Shown here piece after piece: positions 1 through 4,750 of a stretch of DNA of 6,156 nt. Both the position numbers and the translations under genes were made by a program. Origin of the DNA: Gammaproteobacteria bacterium (lineage in GTDB: Bacteria; Pseudomonadota; Gammaproteobacteria; SZUA-229); assembly GCA_024278435.1 (NCBI GenBank), contig JAJRTD010000340.1, forward strand, positions 1 to 6,156, written 5' to 3'. How positions within the stretch are numbered: position 1 is the stretch's first letter; each line of letters opens with the position of its first letter. The notes below the pieces were generated by a model that searched no databases, had not been told where the DNA came from, and was given only the letters and a program-made list of their open reading frames with translations.

Positions 1-168
1 GACAGACGGTTATTGCTGGAAAACATGCTGGGCGCTAACACCATTCCGCTGACCGTACTGGTGGACGCTGATGGCCGTGTACTGGAAAAAGTAGTTGGTG
101 CATACGAGTGGGATGAAAAGGCAACCGTTGATGCCATAGGACAGGTGTTTCAGATCGAGCTGAAGTAG
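1..168 (+). CDS. C-terminal fragment of a thioredoxin/TlpA-like protein
   Basis: The frame is open from the first base and ends at TAG (166-168), leaving the last 55 residues of a protein whose start lies outside the window. The segment NTIPLTVLVDADGRVLEK resembles the C-terminal half of the thioredoxin fold. It has the Ile-Pro (cis-proline) loop that faces the active site, followed by a beta hairpin of the form VLVDxDGRV. The GAYEWDE stretch is like the GxxxWD segment of TlpA/ResA-type periplasmic redoxins. The CxxC motif and any signal peptide would lie upstream and cannot be seen, so redox activity is inferred from family only. The gene converges on the tRNA-Leu gene. Confidence 0.65.
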   Translation, partial: DRRLLLENMLGANTIPLTVLVDADGRVLEKVVGAYEWDEKATVDAIGQVFQIELK

Positions 169-177
169 CGGACGTGG

Positions 178-210
178 ATAAAACCGCCTGACAGGTTGGG
201 ACGCCAGGCG
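178..210 (-). terminator. Likely Rho-independent terminator of the tRNA-Leu transcript
   Basis: Read on the - strand, a CGCCTG/CAGGCG stem (arms 205-210 and 185-190, 14-nt loop) is followed by G and a short T run (TTTTAT, 183-178). It lies 15 bases past the tRNA CCA end, where a terminator is expected. The long loop and only four Ts make it modest. On the + strand the stem is not followed by a T run, so it is less likely to serve the upstream redoxin gene. Confidence 0.5.
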
Positions 211-225
211 ACGAATTGGCATTAT

Positions 226-312
226 TGGTACCGGAGGCCGGACTTGAACCGGCACGCTATTGCTAGCATCGGATTTTGAATCCGACGTGTCTACCAATTC
301 CACCACTCCGGC
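226..312 (-). tRNA. tRNA-Leu (anticodon CAA)
   Basis: The reverse complement folds as a class II tRNA of 87 nt with encoded CCA (226-228). The acceptor arm is GCCGGAG/CTCCGGT with a G1-U72 wobble and discriminator A73. The D region GTGGAATTGGTAGACAC is typical of leucine tRNAs. The anticodon stem TCGGA/TCCGA closes the loop TTCAAAA, giving anticodon CAA (complement at 276-278), which reads UUG. A long variable arm forms GCTA/TAGC, and the T arm is GCCGG-TTCAAGT-CCGGC. The overall match to E. coli leuX is close. Ordinary reading frames across it are artefacts. Confidence 0.97.
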
Positions 313-339
313 GTTTGATGTGGGGTTTGTGCAGCGCGC

Positions 340-368
340 ATTCTATAGGAAAAAGTTGGCGGTTTACA
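340..368 (-). promoter_or_regulatory. Probable promoter of tRNA-Leu
   Basis: On the - strand a -10-like TAGAAT (345-340; overlapping TATAGA at 347-342) is preceded after 17 bp by a weak -35-like TGTAAA (368-363). Directly downstream is a GCGCGC stretch (339-334). A G/C-rich discriminator of this kind is typical of stable-RNA promoters under stringent control. Transcription would begin roughly 20 bases before the mature tRNA. The -35 matches the consensus at only three positions. Confidence 0.45.
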
Positions 369-444
369 GGTGTTCGTTAGCTGTTGCGCTAAAAAGTAGT
401 CTGAAAATGCAGGCTGCCGCTGCTAAGGTTTGAACAAACCAGCT

Positions 445-513
445 GTAGGTGCGAATTTATTCGCACGACGAACGTATACTCTGGCACCGCTGTGCGCATA
501 AATTCTCACCTAC
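445..513. repeat. REPIN-like pair of inverted GTAG-type REP sequences
   Basis: The + strand unit has GTAG (445-448) followed by a perfect palindrome GTGCGAATTTATTCGCAC (449-466). The second unit is on the - strand: GTAG (513-510) followed by GTGAGAATTTATGCGCAC (509-492), with two A/G mismatches in the stem. The two 22-nt units differ at two positions and face each other across a 25-nt spacer (467-491). A GTAG head, a hairpin and inverted pairing are the hallmarks of REP/REPIN elements mobilised by RAYT transposases. The second unit begins 4 bases after the yciI stop codon, so transcripts of the yciB-yciI pair would end with these hairpins. Confidence 0.7.
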
Positions 514-517
514 CTTG

Positions 518-823
518 TTAGCTGCCCGGAAAGACTTTTTTGAACGGTTTTACGGTGACCTGCGCATAAACACCGGCCGCCACGTAGGGGTCGGCATCCG
601 CCCAGGCTCTGGCGTCTTCCAGACTGTCAAATTCGGCAACCACCAGGCTGCCGCTGAATCCGGCTTCGCCGGGATCTTCGCTGTCGATTGCCGGGTGCGG
701 CCCGGCCAGGATTAACCGGCCTTCATTCTGCAGGGCGGTTAAACGTTCCAGGTGATCGGGGCGCGCGGCCAGGCGGTTCTGCAGGCTGTGTTTTACGTCT
801 TCGGCAATAATGGCGTACAGCAT
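518..823 (-). CDS. yciI: YciI family protein
   Basis: The product is 101 residues, close to the 98 of E. coli YciI, and is recognisable along its whole length. Landmarks are MLYAII at the N-terminus, RPDHLERL (21-28), [19 protein letters not shown] (34-52), [17 protein letters not shown] (64-80) and VKPFKKVF (91-98). The family is a small ferredoxin-like alpha/beta barrel dimer. Its role is not settled, although a conserved His/Asp pair suggests enzymatic activity. The start codon shares one base with the yciB stop (TAATG), and a GGAGAG ribosome site (832-837 complement) lies 8 nt upstream inside yciB. The two are therefore co-transcribed and probably translationally coupled. Confidence 0.95.
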   Translation of the reverse strand: MLYAIIAEDVKHSLQNRLAARPDHLERLTALQNEGRLILAGPHPAIDSEDPGEAGFSGSLVVAEFDSLEDARAWADADPYVAAGVYAQVTVKPFKKVFPGS

Positions 824-1482
824 TACTGGTTCTCTCCATTCTTGTTCAGTTCATCCTCGATATCGTCTTCTGTAATATGTCGCGACAGGTAGATGGCCTG
901 CAAAATGACAAAACCGATGGTCAGTCCCATCAGGCCGAACAGTTTGAAGTTGACCCAGGTGTCCATGCGCGCCTGGTCGGAGGCGCTCAGGTTGTAGTAG
1001 AAGGCAACATAGAGATTGGCGGCGCCGCTGACAAAAAAGAAAGCGATCCACGACAGGTTGAGGGTTTTCCAGACATGTTCCGGCAGCTTGATCTGCTGGT
1101 CCATCATGCGCTGGATAATCGGTTTGTCACCCATGTACATGCTGCCAAGAAAGACCCCGGCAAACAGCCAGTTCAGCACGGTTGGCTTCCACTGGATAAA
1201 AGCCGGGTTGCCGAAGAAAATGGTAATACTACCGAGTACGGTAATTAGCACCAGCGAGAACAAATGCATGCGTTCAAATTTGCGGGTGTTGATCCAGTGG
1301 TAACCCACCTGGATAAAACTGGCGATAATGGCAACGGCGGTGGCGACGATAGTGGCGTTGATAAAGTCCGGTTTATCGGGGTTGATCAACTGGCCGATAA
1401 AAGTATTTTCGATCAGGAGTTTGGCCTGGTAGTAACTGGCAAAAAAGAGAATAATTGGAAAAAAGTCAAAGAGTAACTTCAT
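823..1482 (-). CDS. yciB: Inner-membrane septation protein A (YciB/IspZ family)
   Basis: YciB-family polytopic membrane protein, reported in enterobacteria to affect cell-envelope synthesis and division; its biochemical activity is unknown. With start ATG 1480-1482 it has 219 residues against 179 in E. coli. The N-terminus [18 protein letters not shown] matches the family start. Other family marks are a KPIIQRMM segment, [18 protein letters not shown] and [13 protein letters not shown]. About five hydrophobic spans are visible. Extra length lies in the first loop (around [16 protein letters not shown]) and in an acidic C-terminal tail. A longer frame begins at ATG 1528-1530, but its 16 added residues are polar and unlike the family, and that ATG overlaps a TATAAT box. 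No clear ribosome site precedes 1482. Confidence 0.92.
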   Translation of the reverse strand: MKLLFDFFPIILFFASYYQAKLLIENTFIGQLINPDKPDFINATIVATAVAIIASFIQVGYHWINTRKFERMHLFSLVLITVLGSITIFFGNPAFIQWKPTVLNWLFAGVFLGSMYMGDKPIIQRMMDQQIKLPEHVWKTLNLSWIAFFFVSGAANLYVAFYYNLSASDQARMDTWVNFKLFGLMGLTIGFVILQAIYLSRHITEDDIEDELNKNGENQ

Positions 1483-1528
1483 ATTGTTAATGTTGTTTGT
1501 ATGTTCAGGCAGCGTATTTTCTGCAGCC

Positions 1529-1534
1529 ATTATA
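1529..1534 (-). promoter_or_regulatory. Candidate -10 box for yciB-yciI
   Basis: TATAAT on the - strand, 46 bases before the preferred yciB start. No good -35 hexamer lies 16-18 bp upstream. The sequence there is the A/T-rich heptad repeat, which could act like an UP element. The same AAAAAAG(T)CAGGTATAAT context recurs before the M50 protease gene (2736-2753), which supports a promoter role. Confidence 0.5.
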
Positions 1535-1578
1535 CCTGACTTTTTTCAATGAAAAATGAATAGTGAAAAATGAAAAAT
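1529..1578 (-). repeat. Heptad repeat copy A, facing yciB, with promoter-like end
   Basis: Read on the - strand from 1578, the first 28 bases divide into 7-bp units: ATTTTTC, ATTTTTC, ACTATTC, ATTTTTC. These lead through ATTG into AAAAAAGTCAGGTATAAT. It matches copy B (2705-2753) at 43 of 50 aligned positions with one single-base gap, and its first 32 bases match copy C (1978-2009) at 31 of 32. Confidence 0.8.
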
Positions 1579-1622
1579 TTAAAAACATCATTTAATTCTA
1601 AGTGGTTTTGATTATATTTTTT

Positions 1623-1857
1623 CACTGCTGTCCCGTTAACTATATATTGTTTTTGCTTGAAACCGCATTACACATGACTTTTAGCGGTACCTTGTATTGC
1701 ATAAGACATGAAATACGCCCTTTGACTATTTTGTCATCCTGAGCGTAACGAAGTGAAGTCGAAGGATCTTAAGCGCCGTATCATGCGGAGTTTAAGATCC
1801 TTCGGTTCCGCTTCGCTACACTCAGGATGACAGTGCCAGGTTAACGGGACAGCAGTG
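1623..1857. mobile_element. MITE-like element, 235 bp, non-coding
   Basis: Perfect 18-bp terminal inverted repeats, CACTGCTGTCCCGTTAAC (1623-1640) and its complement (1840-1857), bound a segment with no reading frame of note. The direct repeat ATATTTTTT occurs immediately outside both ends (1614-1622 and 1858-1866), as expected for a 9-bp target-site duplication. The size, the lack of a transposase and the terminal structure fit a miniature inverted-repeat element mobilised in trans. A 9-bp duplication is compatible with IS4-like transposases among others, but I cannot assign a family. Most of the interior is a nested palindrome (1732-1832) plus 91 bp of A/T-rich sequence on the left. Confidence 0.72.
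1732..1832. repeat. 101-bp TGTCATCCTGAG-type inverted repeat
   Basis: Two 43-nt arms (1732-1774 and 1790-1832) flank a 15-nt loop. The arms begin TGTCATCCTGAG and carry CGAAGGATCTTAA near the loop. Thirty-six of 43 positions pair, and all seven differences between arms are transitions. In a + strand transcript four of the seven would be G-U wobbles and three A-C mismatches, so a long hairpin could still form. The TCATCCTGAG...CGAAGGATCT pattern is a widely dispersed bacterial repeat type. It sits wholly inside the MITE-like element. Confidence 0.8.
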
Positions 1858-1927
1858 ATATTTTTTCATTTCGGTATTGGTGTAAAATGCTTCTTTTGTG
1901 GTGAACCTTTTTTGTCCACCTGTTGGC

Positions 1928-1969
1928 ATTGTCGGGGTGGCAGCATCCTTCCTGCGTCAGCATGACAAT
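1928..1969 (-). repeat. Possible degenerate relative of the CATCCTGA-type repeat
   Basis: On the - strand the segment begins ATTGTCATGCTGACGCAGGA and continues AGGATGCTGCC, ending in GACAAT. The ends form a 6-bp inverted repeat (ATTGTC/GACAAT). TGTCAT-CTGA followed by GAAGGAT echoes the arms of the 1732-1832 palindrome. The similarity is partial and may be only a shared short pattern. Confidence 0.35.
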
Positions 1970-1977
1970 AGAACAAT

Positions 1978-2009
1978 ATTTTTCATTTTTCACTATTCAC
2001 TTTTCATTG
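1978..2009 (+). repeat. Heptad repeat copy C, facing yciO
   Basis: Thirty-two bases made of 7-bp units: ATTTTTC, ATTTTTC, ACTATTC, ACTTTTC, then ATTG. It is the inverted counterpart of 1547-1578 with a single mismatch. It ends 7 bases before the yciO ATG. Unlike copies A and B it does not continue into the AAAAAAG(T)CAGGTATAAT segment, and it leaves no recognisable ribosome site for yciO. Confidence 0.8.
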
Positions 2010-2016
2010 TTTGTTT

Positions 2017-2634
2017 ATGAGTCAGTATTTCGAAATTCATCCTGAAAATCCGCAAATGCGCCTGATCAAGCAGGCGGTGGATATTATTCATGGCGGCGGG
2101 GTGATTGTTTATCCCACCGATTCCAGCTATGCGCTGGGCTGCCATATCGGTGATAAAAACGCGGCGACCCGGCTGCGGCGTATCCGGCAGATCGATGACA
2201 GGCATAACCTGACACTGGTGTGCCGGGACCTGTCTGAAATTGCGACCTATGCCAAGATCAGCAACACTGATTACCGGTTGCTGAAGTCACTTACACCGGG
2301 ACCCTATACCTTTATTCTGCCGGCAACCTCTGAAGTGCCGCGTCGCCTGATGCACCCGAAACGCCGGCATATCGGTATACGGGTCATGGACCATCCGGTG
2401 GTAAACGCACTGCTGGAAGAACTGGGGCAGCCGCTGATGAGCTGTACCCTGGTAATGCCCGGGGAGGAGCTGCCGGTGACCGATGCCGAGGACATTCGCG
2501 GCCAGCTGGAAAAACAGGTGGACCTGATTATCGATGGCGGCCATTGCGGTATTGAGCCGACCACGGTGATCCGGCTGACCGATGGTGTGCCTGATGTGCG
2601 GCGCCATGGCAAGGGCAAGGACCACGGGCTTTAG
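2017..2634 (+). CDS. yciO: YciO: YrdC/Sua5-fold protein (TsaC paralogue)
   Basis: The product is 205 residues starting MSQYFEIHPENPQMRLI, which matches the E. coli YciO start. That is why ATG 2017 is preferred to the in-frame TTG at 2011. The YrdC fold is shown by GGGVIVYPTDSSYALGC (26-42), RRIRQIDDRHNLTLVCRD (54-71), TPGPYTFIL (93-101), IGIRVMDHP (119-127) and EKQVDLIIDGG (165-175). The family includes TsaC/Sua5, which make threonylcarbamoyl-AMP for tRNA t6A. Here the TsaC KxR motif reads RIR, and the STSAN region reads SCTLVM, as in the YciO branch, so it is probably not the cell's main t6A enzyme. The last residues, KDHGL, and the stop codon come from a palindrome. No clear ribosome site is seen. 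Confidence 0.93.
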   Translation: MSQYFEIHPENPQMRLIKQAVDIIHGGGVIVYPTDSSYALGCHIGDKNAATRLRRIRQIDDRHNLTLVCRDLSEIATYAKISNTDYRLLKSLTPGPYTFILPATSEVPRRLMHPKRRHIGIRVMDHPVVNALLEELGQPLMSCTLVMPGEELPVTDAEDIRGQLEKQVDLIIDGGHCGIEPTTVIRLTDGVPDVRRHGKGKDHGL

Positions 2635-2642
2635 CCCGTGGT
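2621..2642. terminator. Perfect palindrome across the yciO stop codon (possible terminator)
   Basis: ACCACGGGCT, TT, AGCCCGTGGT: a 10-bp perfect stem (9 bp if a 4-nt loop is drawn) containing the TAG stop of yciO (2632-2634). It would be a very stable hairpin at the end of the yciO message. No T run follows directly (AATGAATAATGTTTT), so termination efficiency is uncertain. The CGGGCTTTAGCCCG core resembles dispersed palindromic repeats, so it may be a repeat first and a terminator second. Confidence 0.55.
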
Positions 2643-2674
2643 AATGAATAATGTTTTAATGAATAGTGAATAAT
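2641..2674 (-). repeat. Heptad repeat copy D (divergent)
   Basis: Read on the - strand: ATTATTC, ACTATTC, ATTAAAAC, ATTATTC, ATTAC. The units match those of copies A to C, but the order differs and one unit is 8 bp long. It is inverted relative to copy B, and the two are separated by a small GGAAC/GTTCC hairpin (2679-2683 and 2691-2695), so 2641-2736 could form one long A/T-rich fold. Confidence 0.6.
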
Positions 2675-2704
2675 GGGTGGAACATCTCTGGTTCCAAAGA
2701 AAAA

Positions 2705-2753
2705 ATTATTCATTATTTACTAATCATTATTGATTGAAAAAAGCAGGTATAAT
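2705..2753 (+). repeat. Heptad repeat copy B, facing the M50 protease gene, with promoter-like end
   Basis: Units ATTATTC, ATTATTT, ACTAATC, ATTATTG, then ATTG and AAAAAAGCAGGTATAAT. It aligns with copy A (1578 down to 1529) over the whole length with six substitutions and one single-base gap, including the shared CAGGTATAAT end. Confidence 0.75.
2748..2753 (+). promoter_or_regulatory. Candidate -10 box for the protease-trpS-scpAB operon
   Basis: A consensus TATAAT followed by CCCCGC, 72 bases before the protease start. The -35 region lies in the A/T-rich heptad repeat and has no good hexamer. Transcription would start near 2760, giving a leader of about 65 nt rich in C and A with no evident hairpin or attenuator. 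Confidence 0.6.
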
Positions 2754-2825
2754 CCCCGCAACAGACACTGAAATCTGAACCGAATACTGGAACACAAACC
2801 ACCAGCCAACCCTGAAAGACTTTCC

Positions 2826-3461
2826 ATGTTATATACAATAGCCGTATGGGCATTGCCTGTTTTATTTGCGATTACCTTGCATGAGGCGGCACATGGCTGG
2901 GTGGCGAACAAACTGGGTGATCCGACCGCCAAAAACCTGGGGCGAATCACCATCAACCCGATCAAGCATATTGACCCCATGGGAACCATCGTGGTGCCGC
3001 TGGCACTGGTGATGCTGAGCGGTTTTATTATCGGCTGGGCCAAGCCGGTACCGGTTGAGCCGCGTTATTTTAAAGCGCCGCTGCTGGATATGGCGCTGGT
3101 AGCCGTGGCCGGCCCGGTCTCCAATTTCTTTATGGCCTGTTTCTGGGCCATGTTTATCCTGCTGGCTGGTACGCTGCTTGGCCAGTCCGCCCTGCTGGCA
3201 TTTTTCCTGGCCATGGGGCAGGCGGGTATTGTTATTAATGTCGTGCTGATGGTGCTGAACCTGCTACCCATCCCGCCGCTTGACGGTGGCCGCGTGGTGG
3301 CCGGTGTGCTGCCGCCACAGCTGGCCATGCCGTTTATGCAGCTGGAGCGCTTCGGCATGGTCATTATTTTGCTGTTACTGGTCAGTGGCTTACTGGGTAA
3401 AATTATGTGGCCGCTGGTGCAGCATTTTGTCAAACTGATTGGCACAATATTTGGAATCTAA
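2826..3461 (+). CDS. Site-2-protease-like M50 family membrane metalloprotease
   Basis: An integral membrane zinc protease of 211 residues. The zinc motif HEAAH lies at residues 19-23 in the first membrane span (H19, E20, H23). The second part of the site is NLLPIPPLDGG (145-155), with D153 as the expected third zinc ligand. A GPVSN segment (96-100), typical of compact bacterial S2P homologues, follows a loop containing PVPVEPRYFK (74-83). Hydrophobic spans lie around 5-18, 54-71, 87-118, 122-146 and 173-193. There is no PDZ domain, so it is the short form, not RseP. Its substrate cannot be read from sequence. The start is preceded only by a weak GAAAG ribosome site. This gene is a usual neighbour of trpS-scpA-scpB in gammaproteobacteria. 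Confidence 0.9.
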   Translation: MLYTIAVWALPVLFAITLHEAAHGWVANKLGDPTAKNLGRITINPIKHIDPMGTIVVPLALVMLSGFIIGWAKPVPVEPRYFKAPLLDMALVAVAGPVSNFFMACFWAMFILLAGTLLGQSALLAFFLAMGQAGIVINVVLMVLNLLPIPPLDGGRVVAGVLPPQLAMPFMQLERFGMVIILLLLVSGLLGKIMWPLVQHFVKLIGTIFGI

Positions 3462-3493
3462 CGCTTTTCGTCCAGAGCCATAACGGAAACAAT

Positions 3494-3499
3494 AAAGGG
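3494..3499 (+). promoter_or_regulatory. Ribosome binding site deciding the TTG start of trpS
   Basis: AAAGGG lies 9 nt before TTG 3509-3511. No ATG or GTG exists in frame between here and the conserved RVLSGMRPTG segment, so this site and the TTG codon give the only start that keeps the whole Rossmann domain without overlapping the protease gene. Confidence 0.6.
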
Positions 3500-3508
3500 T
3501 ATAAAAAC

Positions 3509-4726
3509 TTGAATACAGTAGCAAAACAACATCAGCGCGTTTTATCCGGCATGCGGCCCACCGGCCGTTTGCACCTGGGGCATTACCACGGGGTGTTAAA
3601 AAACTGGGTGCAGTTGCAGCATGAATACGAATGTTTCTTTTTTGTTGCCGACTGGCATGCGTTGACCACGCATTACGAAGACCCGTCTGTGATCGAGCAA
3701 AGCACCTGGGACATGGTGGTGGACTGGCTGGCGGCAGGCATCAGCCCGGGTTCGGCCAAGCTGTTTATCCAGTCAAAAGTCCCTGAGCATGCAGAGTTGC
3801 ACACCCTGTTATCGATGATTACTCCGCTGGGCTGGCTGGAACGGGTGCCCACCTACAAGGACCAGCAGGAGCAGCTCAAGGAAAAAGACCTGGCGACCTA
3901 CGGTTTCCTGGGCTATCCGTTGCTGCAAAGTGCCGATATCCTGGTTTACAAGGCCGGTCTGGTGCCGGTAGGCGAGGATCAGGTGGCTCATGTCGAGCTG
4001 ACCCGTGAGGTGGCGCGTCGGTTCAATCATCTTTATGGTCGTGAACCGGGTTTTGAAGAAAAAGCCGAGCAGGCCGCCGCCAAGATGGGCAAGAAAAATG
4101 CCCGCATGTTCTTCAAGTATCGCAAGGAATACCAGGAAAAAGGCGATGTTGAAGCGCTGAACGTGGCCAAGGCACTGCTGGACTCGCAGCAGAATATCTC
4201 GATTGGCGATAAAGAACGCCTGTTCGGTTACCTTGAAGGCTCCGGCAAGATCATCCTGCCCGAGCCGCAGGCTTTACTGACACCGGCATCGAAAATGCCG
4301 GGGCTGGACGGGCAGAAAATGTCCAAGTCGTATAACAATACCATTGCCCTGCGTGACGACCCCGATACGGTGAGCAAAAAATTACGAACCATGCCGACCG
4401 ACCCTGCCAGGGTGCGCCGCACCGACCCCGGTAACCCGGAAAAATGTCCGGTCTGGCAGTTTCATGAAGTATATACTGATGACGCGACCCGCGACTGGGT
4501 ACAGCAGGGGTGTAGAAATGCCTCCATTGGTTGTGTAGAGTGTAAACAGCCGGTGATTGACGCGGTGCTGGACGAGTTGCGACCGATGCAGGAAAGAGCC
4601 CGTGAATATGAGGAAGACCTGACCACGGTTAAAGCCATTATTGAAGAAGGTAATGAAGCCGCTCGTGAGGTTGCCCGTGATACACTGGAAGACGTAAGAA
4701 AGGCGATGGGCATTGCCTATTTATAG
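3509..4726 (+). CDS. trpS: Tryptophan--tRNA ligase, long form with Cys motif
   Basis: Class I aminoacyl-tRNA synthetase that joins tryptophan to tRNA-Trp in the cytoplasm. The product is 405 residues, against about 330-350 for the common form. Visible signatures are RPTGRLHLGH (16-25, the HIGH motif as HLGH), GEDQ (155-158) and KMSKS (270-274). The extra length is mainly an insertion at about 178-245 between the ARRFNHLYG helix and ILPEPQALL. It is charged, mostly helical, and I believe shared with Pseudomonas-type TrpRS. Cysteines C313, C335, C342 and C345 form C-x21-C-x6-C-x2-C, resembling the [4Fe-4S] site of Thermotoga maritima TrpRS. The start is TTG, since the frame extends upstream to 3407 but would overlap the protease gene. 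No attenuator is seen. Confidence 0.96.
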   Translation: MNTVAKQHQRVLSGMRPTGRLHLGHYHGVLKNWVQLQHEYECFFFVADWHALTTHYEDPSVIEQSTWDMVVDWLAAGISPGSAKLFIQSKVPEHAELHTLLSMITPLGWLERVPTYKDQQEQLKEKDLATYGFLGYPLLQSADILVYKAGLVPVGEDQVAHVELTREVARRFNHLYGREPGFEEKAEQAAAKMGKKNARMFFKYRKEYQEKGDVEALNVAKALLDSQQNISIGDKERLFGYLEGSGKIILPEPQALLTPASKMPGLDGQKMSKSYNNTIALRDDPDTVSKKLRTMPTDPARVRRTDPGNPEKCPVWQFHEVYTDDATRDWVQQGCRNASIGCVECKQPVIDAVLDELRPMQERAREYEEDLTTVKAIIEEGNEAAREVARDTLEDVRKAMGIAYL

Positions 4727-4750
4727 ACGACGCAGGATCAGGCAAAGACG

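Noticed and set aside
10..306. 98-residue open frame on the - strand
   Set aside because: It is read through the tRNA-Leu gene; the MVELVDTSDSKSDASNSVPVQVRPP type of protein is a well-known artefact of tRNA-Leu.
385..440. Small palindromes (for example TTAGC/GCTAA and GGTTTG/CAAACC) as a yciI terminator
   Set aside because: Stems are short and neither is followed by a T run on the - strand; the REP pair is the stronger structure at the end of yciI.
449..715. 88-residue open frame on the + strand
   Set aside because: It begins in the REP hairpin and runs antisense to yciI, has no family resemblance, and yciI is clearly the real gene.
877..1476. Overlapping + strand open frames antisense to yciB
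   Set aside because: These are shadows of the strongly recognisable yciB frame, with no ribosome sites or motifs of their own.
1900..1920. Hairpin GGTGAAC-CTTTTTT-GTCCACC
   Set aside because: A single 7-bp stem with one A-C mismatch, its T run in the loop rather than after the stem, and no gene ending here; it could be chance.
1547..2753. CRISPR array
   Set aside because: The heptad units are contiguous 7-bp repeats without unique spacers, copies lie in both orientations, and no cas gene is present.
2754..2825. Leader attenuator or riboswitch before the protease-trpS operon
   Set aside because: The leader is C/A-rich with no strong stems, no Trp-codon leader peptide and no T-box features.
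3407..3508. Upstream extension of trpS to ATG 3407
   Set aside because: It would overlap the end of the protease gene and adds residues unlike any TrpRS; the TTG at 3509 follows AAAGGG at a suitable distance.
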